DNA from: Sclerotiophoma versabilis
Lineage: Eukaryota > Ascomycota > Dothideomycetes > Pleosporales > Didymellaceae
Direction of reading: 5' to 3'
Assembly (NCBI GenBank): GCA_012274445.1
Contig: JAAROD010000093.1
Coordinates: 1,178,001 to 1,242,000 of the forward strand
DNA length: 64,000 bases
Shown here: in pieces, positions 34,801 to 46,213 of the stretch
Layout: each line of letters opens with the position of its first letter
Position numbering within the stretch: the stretch's first letter is position 1
The notes under the pieces: generated by a model
Told to the model about the DNA's origin: nothing
The model's database searches: none
What the model saw: only the letters and a program-made list of their open reading frames with translations
Made by a program: the position numbers and the translations under genes

Positions 34801-35940
34801 TGTGCACTCACCTGATCATCAGATGGACTTCGTACACTTCGTGACACTCGCCGCGCACACCGAAGCATCCACACTTCACACAATCCTTCGCTATCTCCGA
34901 AGCGTCCTTCATGTTGCTTTGAAATCCAACATGTATATTTTCACGGCATCTGGATCCCTAAGTTCTGCTGCTCAGCCTCCATGTGCTACCCCGCTAGCGT
35001 ATGCGGGAGGGAACGGAAGGGCGTCTGGACCCAGATCTTATGCAGGCTGGCGATGTGGTCCACACGTTTAGGGTGCTGACAGGAACGTGTTTGTGGTGCA
35101 GACGTGTAGGGGTGTGAAATCTAGACCTGAGGTTGAGGCTCTTGGGAGGTATCGGTGCATGGTAGGTTGTGAAGTTACTGTAGATTTTGGGGGACGCAAA
35201 GCCGAGAGAAAAATCGGCGACACCGAATTTGTGGGCTCTGTAGAAGGCCATGTTAGGCACGGATTCCATGTAGCTGTCATGAAAAACGTGTAGTATCTAC
35301 GGGCACAGAAAAGGGGGTTGGCAAGTCACGGAGGTTATGGCAGAGAAGTCAATGAGGTTGAAAATGTTGTACATTCGAATCTTGCTCGAGTGCAGCATTA
35401 ATTATCAGTAGAAGGATATCATAACATCTAGCGTGCAAAGAAAAGGCTCTCCTGCCTCAGACCCGTCTATTGCTGCTCATCATCGCTTTTGCCTGTGCCA
35501 TAAAACTGTTCGTAAACATCGTACCATGCGCCCGCTCGTAGAACACTACCGAAATAAAAGTACTGTAAACCCATGCAGGCTCAGATTGTGTTGTACATTG
35601 AGAAAAACCGCAACGCTGTGCCAAAAAATCGGGTTCGGCCAGCGAAACTCCAGATGCTATGCAAAACAGGACCGGAAAAAGTAAATGTCGCATGTCTTGC
35701 AATGCAGTGGACACGCAAGGGATGCAAAGCCGAAACAAGTAGCTGAACAAGTCCAATGCAGCTGCAATTGTTGCAGCCGAGGTAGTAGAATCTTGGTGAG
35801 CGCACTGATGCGCAGAAATGGTGTTCGTCGACCTTGACACCGCGAAAACCTCCGCTGTCCGCTCCCCCTGAATGCACCGCAATCCCGATGTTGCAGTGAA
35901 CACCAAAGAAAACCATCGCAAAGGTCTAGATTCAAGAGTT
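31841..35940. other. Gene-poor, AT-rich stretch, about 4.1 kb
   Basis: No gene I can support. Open frames are short, broken and disconnected on both strands. Weak protein-like stretches occur on the minus strand at about 32753-33046, 33868-34140 and 34340-34700, but I cannot join them by splice sites or name a family. It probably holds old, mutated relics. Confidence 0.5.
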
Positions 35941-38076
35941 TCAATCAGAACCTCCTCTGCGCCTGTGCTTCCCTGGAAAGTCCACCTCGGGGTGCACAAC
36001 ACGCATATGTCGTGTAAGTGCATCGTTGCGTGAGAAGGTCTTCTCCTCAACACAGAGTGCGCAGCGGACCTTTTGCTTGCGAGCGTTATGAATAGTGTCC
36101 TCGTGACGAGTGAGATCATACGGTCGGGAGAAAATCGTGTTGCAAGGCTTGCCGGTTGTGGGGTTGATGCGCTCACACTTGTGCGGCCCCGCCTGTGTGT
36201 TGCGGTCTAGGACAGCCGCTGATGTCACACTGGGGCCGAGATTTGCATTCCGATGACCCTCACGCTTATGCTTCTGTAGCTTTTGTGGAGTCTCGAATCG
36301 CTGTGTACACCCGTGATATGTGCAAGAGTATGTCCCGGAGTCCGCGGCAGATGATGCTGGCTTGCGCAAGAACTGCTCGACGCTCGACTGGCTACCATTT
36401 GGTGGATCGGCCTCACTAGCGCTCGACTCCATCGAAGTCAGGTGAGGATGAGTGGGAAACTCTGGTGTCTGTTCCACTGCCGAAGTCATGGGGGTACTTC
36501 GATATTGTGATGTGGCGCCCATGGGCATGCTGGTCATGTTGCTTTGTACCGCAGGAGTAACGAAATTGAAGCCTGATGTTGTTGGAAGCGAAGGTGCAGT
36601 CGATGTCGAGAAGTTAGATGAAAACTGTGGTGTTGCCCAACTGTCGCGTCGGTAAGACTGTGCGGATGCTGTGTCGAAGTTGGATTGGTTACCGCTTGTA
36701 TATTGGTCGCCACCGTTATATTGGTTGTCGTACTCGTTTGCGCCACCGTCCGGAAACAATGGCATCTTCGAATCCTCGTCTTCTCGGTAATCCAAAAGGG
36801 CGTCTTTTGGCGAAATGGTCTTCACCGCGGACTCGTCGGACTGCATCTGTGGCTTCATCGCGTACGCTGCATCTGCCTGGCGGTTCTGCTCACGTGTCGC
36901 AGCAGCTGTATTGAGCATTGGTGAGTTGAAGTTGTGGCTAGGCTGACGGTAAGGTGACCCCTTGCGGAATGGAGAGTCACCGCGCGAAGCTGTACTGCTT
37001 GGCGAGTGTGACCGCGCATACTGGGCTGCCTGCAGCGCACGCTGGATGTTCTCTGTGGTGTTACTGCGGTAAGGCGACAGCAGCGATGGCTGCGTTGGCT
37101 TTGAAGGTTGTACTGCTGGTACAGATGCTGCGTTTGGGTCGTAGAAGTTGTCGGCAGCAATGTCGGTGTAGGTCCGTTCGAATTTTGGTACAATGGGCTG
37201 CTGTCGTGTGTCTGAGGTTGTATCGTAAGTACAGAACTCGTTGAAAAGCCATGAGTCGACCTTGTGGAGTGCCTCACCATTTGCGGACTTAACATCAGAA
37301 TCATCCAGTGCTGTGTGTGGTGTCGCAGGTGAATCGTAGCTTGACACTGATTGCCTCGCTGAGTGTGCAAAGTCTGGCACATCATCGCCTTGATCCATTA
37401 ATGCCTGCTTCATCGACATATGTGCAGCCATGGTTTGATCCATGTTGGATTGCTGTGCGTAGTTGTTGAATGCGGCCTGGTTCATGAAAGAATCTTGAAT
37501 AGGTGTTTGGGAGGGAGTGGGCAGATGATTCGAGAATGACCTAAGTGATGTGTCAGCAAAAGTCGTTGACATGCAATGCAGCCGCGCGGTCTGGGGCTGA
37601 GAGACGTACTGGTAGTTGGCTGTTGGTGCAGGCTGGTACTGCGAAGCACTAGATCCTACTGATGAGGAAGAGGATGCGCGCTGATGTCCTCTGTTCTGGT
37701 TCTGTACAGGCGTCTGCAGTGACTGGTTCTGTACATTACCATACGAGTTCCAGCCGCTCGAAAGCATGGATGACTGGTAGCCGTTCGAAAGAGGCTGCGG
37801 TGTGGGAGTCGACTGCTGCACACGGATCGCCGGGTTCGCAAAGTCGGTATATGCGCTCGTCATGAAAGAGTTGGGCGCGTTGATGTTTGTGCTGTAAGAC
37901 TGCTGCTGAGACTCAAGGTAGTCGTTGAGCAGCTTCTGGTCAAACAACTGTTGTTGTGTGGCGAGGTGTTGTGGTAGTTGTTGGTAGGCAAGGTGTTGCG
38001 AGGAAGGTGGTGACGGGATGGTCGGCGTATAGTGCTGTGGTACAAGATGCTGACGTCTTGTGGGTTGCGCTAACAT
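35941..38076 (-). CDS. C2H2 zinc-finger regulator, Rpn4-like
   Basis: One open frame of 711 codons; a 69-nt in-frame intron at 37609-37541 (GTACGT donor, CTGAC branch point, CTTAG acceptor) probably reduces the product to 688 residues. The N-terminal two thirds are Gln/Ser/Pro-rich and disordered, as in activation domains. Three zinc fingers lie at the C-terminus: C-T-Y-H-G-C..H-K-R-E-G-H, C-E-R-I..C-N-T-I-F-S-R-P-Y-D-L-T-R-H-E-D-T-I-H, and C-A-L-C..R-N-D-A-L-T-R-H-M-R-V-V-H. The last two, ending V-D-F-P-G-K, match my memory of fungal proteins labelled Rpn4, the proteasome-gene activator; that name is likely but not proven. Confidence 0.8.
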   Translation of the reverse strand: MLAQPTRRQHLVPQHYTPTIPSPPSSQHLAYQQLPQHLATQQQLFDQKLLNDYLESQQQSYSTNINAPNSFMTSAYTDFANPAIRVQQSTPTPQPLSNGYQSSMLSSGWNSYGNVQNQSLQTPVQNQNRGHQRASSSSSVGSSASQYQPAPTANYQYVSQPQTARLHCMSTTFADTSLRSFSNHLPTPSQTPIQDSFMNQAAFNNYAQQSNMDQTMAAHMSMKQALMDQGDDVPDFAHSARQSVSSYDSPATPHTALDDSDVKSANGEALHKVDSWLFNEFCTYDTTSDTRQQPIVPKFERTYTDIAADNFYDPNAASVPAVQPSKPTQPSLLSPYRSNTTENIQRALQAAQYARSHSPSSTASRGDSPFRKGSPYRQPSHNFNSPMLNTAAATREQNRQADAAYAMKPQMQSDESAVKTISPKDALLDYREDEDSKMPLFPDGGANEYDNQYNGGDQYTSGNQSNFDTASAQSYRRDSWATPQFSSNFSTSTAPSLPTTSGFNFVTPAVQSNMTSMPMGATSQYRSTPMTSAVEQTPEFPTHPHLTSMESSASEADPPNGSQSSVEQFLRKPASSAADSGTYSCTYHGCTQRFETPQKLQKHKREGHRNANLGPSVTSAAVLDRNTQAGPHKCERINPTTGKPCNTIFSRPYDLTRHEDTIHNARKQKVRCALCVEEKTFSRNDALTRHMRVVHPEVDFPGKHRRRGGSD

Positions 38077-41000
38077 AGTGTCGAAAGGGAAGGTAAGGGA
38101 CCAAGCCGGGTGGCAAGTCGCTTTATACTAGTGATTCGACTGGCCGGTGACTCGGGTAGGGCTCGCCGAAAGAGAGTCTTGATGAGGTGATCTGTGGAAG
38201 ACGGTGGAATGTTGATTTGAATAGGTCCGGTTCTTCTCGGGCTAACGGCTTTAATGATCTGTGTTCCCGGGCTGTAATGGATTGTAAATTGTTGAAAGAT
38301 TTTAGACGGCTTGGGTGTGCTGATTTGGTGCGGATTTTACTTCGCTTTTGAACAACGTCATAGAGGAGGAACGACCGGGGTCCCACTGCCGTGTATGCAT
38401 GGCGTTTCTAGAAGGCACGCTAAGGAAACGATCTGCAGTCACCCAACACTGAACCCTGTACACCTCGAAAAGGTGGCAGTGCTGAAAAATTCCAAACAAC
38501 CCTGCTCGGCTGCGATCCGAGAAACCAGTAATCGACTTCCTAAGAATACCAGCCAACAGTAGATCGACACTGGCAGAGATTTACAACCCGGCAGTCGCAA
38601 CGTGTACAAGCTGCAGGTGGAAGGATGGAACCCAGTTCTTCCGCGTGGGATACTCGGTAAGATCTCCTTAACGGAGATGTGCGACACGCTCGGATGCAAC
38701 TATACGGTCGTATTGCGCCTCAAAACACCTGCACTACGAGGCTTTCGCCTAATCTCCGGCCAGCAGTGGATGGGGGTGAATTTCAAACAACGTGTTTACA
38801 GGCCACATTCCTCGTGCATGGAGCACTAATCGTGATTCAGATAGTTGATGGCACTGCTGGCATAGGAGTTAGTATCACAGCCACAGCTCTCGCCCATGGA
38901 CCAGATCACATGCCTGTGGCTCGTGTCTTTCTCCTTTGTGAGTGCAAGTCATGGGTTATGGGTGACTCCTAAACTCAGCTTCTTGTCGACTAGGACGCGC
39001 AAGTCCACACGCGGCCAGTTACGGTTGGATGAGGGTGGACATGGACAGCCATGTTACATTTAGCGAAGCATGGATTTAGACTGTACCTATCTGCTACAGG
39101 CAAAACTTAACATAAACTTGGACAGATACTAGTAAGTTTAACGGTCGTATAGGATATAGACGGTCAGAGCTAAAGATGTATTGCATTTCACAGCTGTTAG
39201 ACCAGCAAGTCTTGTCAGGCAGTCCCCAGCCAGGCGCGTTCACGCGGGAGATGCAGGTGAACGTGACTGGTCCTTCTGTAGCAGGCGCGCAAGTCTCAAC
39301 ACTGGCGACTCTCCACAATTCCAACAATGTCTGCTTCGCTGTAACGTGCCGCAAGCATCTCCATAACAGAGTGTGGATTCGAGATGCCCATTATGGAAGG
39401 CCCAGGCAGCGTTCGATTGGCTGAGAGCGTTCCAGGGTCCATGTAGGGCTGGCACAGCCACACGGGTGCGCCTTCCCCGAAATCCCTGAAGGGACTAGCA
39501 GTATACGAGCACTCATTCTGAGTGGACTGGTGGATTGGAGAAGCTACTAGCCACATTACCAAGCCGCACGCTCCGCATACCAGTGCTACCGAGGCTCGTT
39601 GCTCGTTGCTGCCCGGACAAAATTCACCGGTGTACTTGGAGACGTTTCCTGCACTCGCTTTGTTGCAACAAAGAGCCAAGTGTCGCTTATGGCCGATGAT
39701 GTCAACATTTCCGGATTACACACCATTCGTCCAAGAACATAACTCTGCATCAACACCCGCTTCACAATCTATTCTTGCGAAACAATATCCAGTAACTGCA
39801 CATCGTTTCCTATCTGCTCAACGTCAATATCCTGCTGAGCATCGACGGCGTGTATCACTTCTAAGAGCGGGCTTCATGCAGTCATGATCATCGGCGGGTT
39901 ACGGAAATGTGTCGCCAGACCACCGTGAGTGGACTCAAAAGCGGGCGCCATGCTGGCTTTGACGTAGCGCAACAGCCCACCAACCCGCAGTTGCGGGATC
40001 GCAAGACCCTGCGTCGGCGTGATTCTGACGAAGTTTCTGCCGTTCATGGCCGCCGGGGGTAACACGATTGCCGATCATGACGCCTGAGGTACGGAAGTAC
40101 CTCCTTTCAAACCCACCATCATCACGACGTTAAAGAAGCGCTGATAACGAGATTACCTTGGTGTGAACGACGAACAAGATAGACAACACAATATTGCTCT
40201 TCGCGGAAGCTCAACGACGCCTACAACGACTAATGTGCCGGCGTTGTTCTTCCTTGCGCTTTTCATCAGTCGCAGGTGCAGGGGAACACCAAGCCCGCAG
40301 ATACCCACCCAACATCTCATAGGGCTGAGCCCGCGTAACTTCGACCAAGATTCGAGGTCACTATCCCCGCGGAGCACTTTTAGCACCGGCCAATGTCCCT
40401 TTCCGTTCATACTGTGGTACCCGGCATGAGTTTCGTAGGTGGAGAAGGCGTGACAGGGTGCAGTTCGGATGACGCGGGATGGCTCTATTACCCAATTCAC
40501 ACAAAATCCAGCCTAATCCTGTATATAATACAGTCTTGATCGGTCTCTAGCTGCATTTGTGCGTATCACTACGTCTAACAAGGATTTTATAGAGAGGCAT
40601 TATCCATACTTGCCTAATAGAGAGCAGCGTACGTACGATTAGCTTAGGGGTATTATACAAGAGGCTTCGTCCTAATCCAAACAAGAGACATTAAAATGTT
40701 ACTTGATTAGAATGAACTTACACCGCATACCCACTTCAATGACAAGCGACCGTGAGATCAAGCTGTACTTGCAAGACGAATCAGCTACCTTGTGTCGTGG
40801 ATGCTCAAGCGCCCTCATGCGACAATGTGTGCCCAAGACTATCCTGGCAACCATTTCGGCGGTAAAAGTCGCGAGTGCCGAACACGCGGGCCTACAAGCC
40901 TGTACGAACTTTGTCGCGGCGCCATTCGTAATCCACTAAGACAATCTTACACATACCTTACTCATGCATTATACAGCGCTGACACCAACATGAGTCTGTC

Positions 41001-43126
41001 GCGTACATTGTAGTGAGCAGAACTTCAATCCGAATTTCGTCCAGTTCATGCAGCAAATTTGAGTTGACACTCACCATGCAGCGGGGCGCTGAGCGGACGG
41101 TCGGAACGTCTCCGTTCTGTCAACTTCGGATGACGCCCTGCAGCAACGTTTCCAGTGCGGCTGAAGTGAAAATTTGCCATCTCGGCAACCTGCATGTGGT
41201 ACTACTGCCGGAAAGTCTGGGGTAGCATTGTGGTCATCACGTGAAATTGTAGGTTTACGGCGCGCTATGCCGATGTCGTTCGTATTCTGGCGATATTTTT
41301 GGACGCAAGGCTGTCGGTGCAGACTATTGTATCAACGTTGATCGAAATACGAAGACTATCGAAACGAATGTAGTCCACGTATACCCACATGGTTATCGGT
41401 AAGACTATTGCGATTTATATACGGATACGAACGATGCAAACAATTAGCGAGTAAGTTCTTCACGTGAGGTTCAGGGCTGCACAGAGCAAGGACCGCCACT
41501 CGACTTGGACGACCGTAGTGCTTAAACATACATGCTTGTTTATCAGTGACTTGATCAAACAACATCAATTCGTTCTCAAGAGTTATTTCCTGCTGCTTTC
41601 CTGCCGCTTCCTGTCAAGCTTGTCCTTCATACGTGTCAGAGTCTGCGTCCGCTTTACCATAACTCTTTTCGCACGCAATTTGATGGATCAGAAAAGACAC
41701 GCGCTTGGCCTCCTATTCAATTCTGCAAACTTGGTAGTCTTTCGGATCAACCTCTTGATTCTCTTCAACTGCATTGGACCCACTGTCGTCTCTACGACCT
41801 GAACATAGAAAACAGGCCACGCTTCTGTATCGCCACAGGCCCTAAAAGGTTCAACCTCCTTGTTATTCCCCCTTGGCGTGGAGGCTGTATGCATCAATCA
41901 GAAGTTGACAAACCTGCTCACATGGTTGGCGAGCTGTGAATGTATTATAGATTCCAAAGTACAAAGGGCTCGTGACCTTGCGATAATTGACCGAGGCGCC
42001 GAAGACTGTACGCTTGAACTGTCAGCAGCTGAGCCACTGAGCCATGGCGTGAGTCAAGATTGGGGCCCGAATTGTGCCTTCAGGTTGGTCGCTATCCGGA
42101 CAGTGAGAAGCCTACTCCTCGTCGCTCTGTAGCAGCTACTGATCAATGTAGGTACTTATCGTCTGCGGAGCCGTAATTATTCGTTGTTGCAACAGTGGTA
42201 GGTACCTACATTTGCGATCAGTGATAAATTAGTCACACTGATTTCGATCGACCTGGATATTACTTCTTGCTCCATCTTCTTGACCAGCTGCATAAATTTC
42301 CTCAAGCGGCGAGTCAACAGGCTCCGGTGGATAAAACAAAGCGTGTACTGTCAGTATCCATCGTACGGTTCGACTTTGATGGTAACAGTATCACCTTCCT
42401 TCACGATATCACTGAATACTGATCAGCATTCATTCAACATCGAGGAATCTACAGAACACGCACCCTACCAAGAGCGGCGAGGGTGCAAGTCACCGGTTAC
42501 CTGACATTTTCATGATCGAATTTGCTTGATTGTAGACTCAACAGCGCTACGGCCTTGCGCCTATTTTTATGCCTTTTGCTGAATGTTGCTCCAGAGACAT
42601 CGTGAGTCAGTGTCATAGCCGCTTCCGTGTCTCAATATGTATGTCTCGGTATGTGTGTTGCAGCATCGTCTCACTTTGCTTGCTGTCTTTAACCAGAAGT
42701 CACAGCTTTCATAAGCCCAAGTTTTGGCAATCGAGTGTACCGACCAAGAAGTGCTGCCACTCTTCCAATATCGATTTGTAACCCTGAAATGTGTAAGAAT
42801 AGTCAAGACCGAGTCGCTCTCTTTGTTCCACTTTGCGTCTTGGGGTCATACCGTGCACAGATGAGATACAAAACCTGGTAAGCAAATGCGCCTTCACTTT
42901 CTGATGAGCATACAGACGAAGGGTACGCTTAGCCGACTAGTTAGTGGCATGGGTTGCACTCGAGCGCGCACTTTCACTTCACGACTTTCGCACTCCTGCT
43001 CTTCCGCCTTTGGAACCTCAAGGCTGCAAGCCGCACACACATGTCTAAGAAAATGGCCACGACTGGAAAGAATAGCGTGGCAAGCTATGGGTACATTGAT
43101 TGATAGCTATGGTTAATCCCTGCAAC
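38077..43126. other. Gene-poor region, about 5 kb
   Basis: The first 500 bases are the promoter and leader of the zinc-finger gene. The rest holds no gene I can support. A minus-strand open frame at 39679-39296 (127 codons, one hydrophobic stretch) is the best candidate, but it lacks any recognised family. AT-rich stretches at about 40500-40700 look like old mutated sequence. Confidence 0.5.
42138..42225. repeat. Imperfect inverted repeat, MITE-like remnant
   Basis: The left arm (about 42138-42160) reads ACTGATC-AATGTAGGTAC. The right arm (about 42199-42225) is its reverse complement with three extra bases, and the loop has its own palindrome TGTTGCAACA at 42186-42195. No coding content. It could be a tiny transposon remnant or a simple hairpin. 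Confidence 0.6.
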
Positions 43127-43790
43127 AACGCTCTTGTTGGAGCACTCTGAGTACTTTCGCAAGGCGGTCAATGGTTCCTGGAAGGATTCCAAAGCAAGAA
43201 ACTACGCATTGATGATGTTGAATGTAGCGACTATAAGTCTAAGCAACGTCATTGCTTATGTTCTGTGGAGTCGAGCCAATACTACTACAGTCGAGAGATT
43301 CATTGAGCGGCTCTACACCGGATACATCCCTAACGAAGATGAAGACTGGATCGAAGATGAATATAGGAGCGATGAGAATGACAAGAAGGCGTAAAGCTTG
43401 TGGTATTGCAACAACGAGCGGGCCATGCTCGGAGCATGCGTCTTGGGCGGTCGGGTTCAAGCCTCTAATTTTCGCCGCGCCGTAGAAACGAGTTGCGTAA
43501 GCCATTTCACCAGTAGAAAGATTCACGCCTATAAGCCGACATCAATCTTTACATTTGTCAACTTACCTTCTAACAGCCCAACTCTTCGGATGCTGGTTGA
43601 TGCACAGTATGCGTACTTCAACCAAGAACCAAGGGAAGATCTATAACGCCAGCGATTTCGGGACCAGCTACCCAAAGACTTTTGACTCGGAATTATGGAT
43701 CGGCATGCGGAGCTCATGGGTAGTGCTGAGGCAGTACTGCAGCAGTGCGACTATCACGATCACGCTTCCGATGAGGGGTGAGCGGCTTGC
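43127..43790 (+). pseudogene. Broken BTB/POZ gene 1
   Basis: The protein-level order follows the intact BTB gene at 62-63 kb: L-L-E-H-S-E-Y-F-R-K-A-V-N-G-S-W-K, then L-R-I-D-D-V-E-C, T-V-E-R-F-I-E-R-L-Y-T-G-Y-I-P, Q-A-S-N-F-R-R-A-V, S-P-T-L-R-M-L-V-D-A-Q-Y-A-Y-F. These pieces lie in different frames, so at least two frameshifts are needed. Two in-frame stops (TAA near 43645 and TGA near 43689) interrupt the last part, which continues as R-Q-R-F-R-D-Q-L-P. The gene cannot make a full protein. Confidence 0.7.
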
Positions 43791-45566
43791 CCAAAGGCAT
43801 CTTCACATAGTGGAAACGAACAGAATTTCAGTGAGGGTGATGATGCCGGCGTTCTCTATCAGGCAGAATGGGCGCAGACATGAGGTTGTGCACACGAGGT
43901 GACGGTAAATGCGTCAACACCTTGTATGGGACGCGAGGCGCAAACCCCTCGCTTAACGCTTGTGCAAGAGGAAGTAATGGAGAAGAGGTATCCTACGTAC
44001 CTGAGGCAGGCAGACACAGATATGGACGGGGCGTAATTTGTTTGAGCTCACTTCGTGTAGTTGGTTTCCTCTGTCTGCTTCCCTGATGTTGCGGTCCCAT
44101 GTCTGCTATGCACCTTCCCTTCTTTCTATGGCAGGTAAAACCTCGGCCTTGCTGTCTTTGCTGCTTGCAAGAGTCGGAACATCAAAATCAGATTTTTTCT
44201 TACGGGATGCAAGACGAATACAGCACCTGTTGCGAATACTATATACCGCTTCTCGCGAGAGTATCCATAGGACCGTGGCTAGGGCATAAAGTTCACTCCG
44301 AATCGTACGAGTCGTAGATATAACAAGAGTCTTGTTCGTTCTAGTGCGGACTTGATAGTTATCTAAGCTTAGGGAACGAGCTTTCTTTCTTCCTTCTTTT
44401 TTTGTGTCCCCGTCAGCGACGAGCTGTAAAAGCTCGGCACCCTTGTCCGTTCACCAGACGTGTGGGTGATGAGTGAATGATCCCACGCTGACACTGACAG
44501 AGTTGGCCCATTAACCGCAAAGTCGAAAAGTGCCTCGGTGGCACCCTTCTTCAAACAGTAGTATTTCACACTCATTTCCTGAAAGATGCATCGAGACCGT
44601 TCAAAGGCATCCACAATCCACACTTCCCTTCAAGGTACGCTGTGGCTTATTTGGGACCACCCATAGAACAGACGAAGGTAACTTACAAAATGCAGTAACG
44701 AGAGGTTTCAAACCGTTAGGCTCCAAGACTTTACGAGGTTTCATAGCGTGGAGTTATAGCAGTCTGTAGCAAGAGAGCTCTTGTCGGAAGTAGCCCGAGT
44801 ATGCAGTAAGGATATGCTCTGGTATAACGTCGATTGAACAAGAAGACAGCCTGTGTGCGATCTATCATGATCATGGCTTCTATGCCCTGTGACGACCTTT
44901 AGCTTTATTTTCATTACTTCTTCGTATGCTTTGATCCAACGATGTTACGAACGACGATGCTTCGTTATAATCGACAGTGATGGTCTGAGAGCTGTGCTGG
45001 CATTGTTAATTGAGGCTCAGAAACCCAAAGGAGTTGTGTTGGCTGGAGCTTGTCGCAAGATTGACATAAAGTGTGGGTTGCGGGCTCATTTCTTTCCAAT
45101 TAGATCATGCACTGGCCGCACATATCTTATCATAACACGTCATGGCAGGTCGAGTGGTAAGCGACTTTTGGAGGCAGACCGTTGATGCCCGACAAACATA
45201 ACAATGGAGGAGGAGGCCGCTTCGGCAGCTTCAAGTCGTAGATGTGAACACAACGTGACGCAGTGGCATCATGTCGAATGAGCACAACAGTCTACAGGCG
45301 GACTTCGCTTTTGACTAGTGAGATTCTCGTACTGTTTCGCGCTTTCAAGTAGGTATCTTGGTGTTTTGAGTGCCTTCAACCATGGGTCTGATGCATTTCT
45401 CTCAAAGATGAAGACAGAGGCCAAAGCTTGGTTCTCTTGCGGATGAAAGAGCAACAATACTCAGCGCTCGAGCTTTGCTCTCCTACGTGAAGTTGACCGT
45501 CCTGACTTCAAGACCTCAGCCGTTACCTACTCCTACATCACCCTTCCACGTTCCATTCAATTAAGC
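43791..45566. other. Spacer between the two BTB relics
   Basis: About 1.8 kb without a supported gene. Confidence 0.5.
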
Positions 45567-46213
45567 TTGAGCTGTTGCACTGCGAAGAAGAGAACACCGC
45601 AGAAATGCAGCATGACTGGACTCAGGTATGCTCGGTTGATGTTGGGTGAAGATGTGGGGAGTGGTCTTTGTCAGCTACTTTACGAGTTCCTGTGGCAAGA
45701 AGAGGCCCAGCTGACCTTTATAGGCAACATCGTTGTCGACTGGTTATACTCCAAGAAGATCCCACTGAAGGATGACTATCATGACAAGCCCGACGACGAC
45801 GATACACGCAACATCATGGAGTTGAAAGCAATTCCCCTTGATGATCGATTCTTGGGTCTGGTTTTCGCAGAGGCAACGCAGAGCAACTCATCGATAAGCA
45901 CCTTGCGAACCGGGCTCCTTGCGCGCGATGATATAAATCGCCATCTTTCAGCGTAGCCATCCAAGCCTTCAGGTTTCTACCGCACCATAACTCCATACTT
46001 GTGATGCTTGTCGATCAACATATCGAACACTAAGCCTTCATTTCTCCAGGATTAGCCACTGAAGGTGGGAAACTTGGGGATAGACTCCCACAAGAGTTCC
46101 TATCGCATCATCTACAAGCATGGCCAGGCGAAGAGTCCTTGGAAACACCGACTGTAGACAAGCGTCTATCACAAAAACGCAACTATCGACGAACGGCGTC
46201 GCTGCCCACATGA
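45567..46213 (+). pseudogene. Broken BTB/POZ gene 2
   Basis: The open stretch 45690-45950 encodes L-T-F-I-G-N-I-V-V-D-W-L-Y-S-K-K-I-P and L-D-D-R-F-L-G-L-V-F-A-E-A-T, which correspond to L-T-F..F-L-E-W-L-Y-T-Q-Q-Y-P and F-G-D-R-F in the intact gene. A frame change then leads to H-N-S-I-L-V-M-L-V-D-Q-H, an in-frame TAA near 46031, and L-P-Q-E-F-L. The order matches the intact copy; the start of the BTB fold is not recognisable. Confidence 0.6.

Noticed and set aside
34340..34810. Possible minus-strand gene with L-R-T-L-S-K-L-E and A-E-V-V-N-F-R-V-K segments
   Set aside because: The segments lie in different frames without splice sites; too weak to call even as a relic.
39296..39679. 127-codon minus-strand open frame with a hydrophobic stretch
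   Set aside because: No family, no splice support, and no homologous copy in the window.
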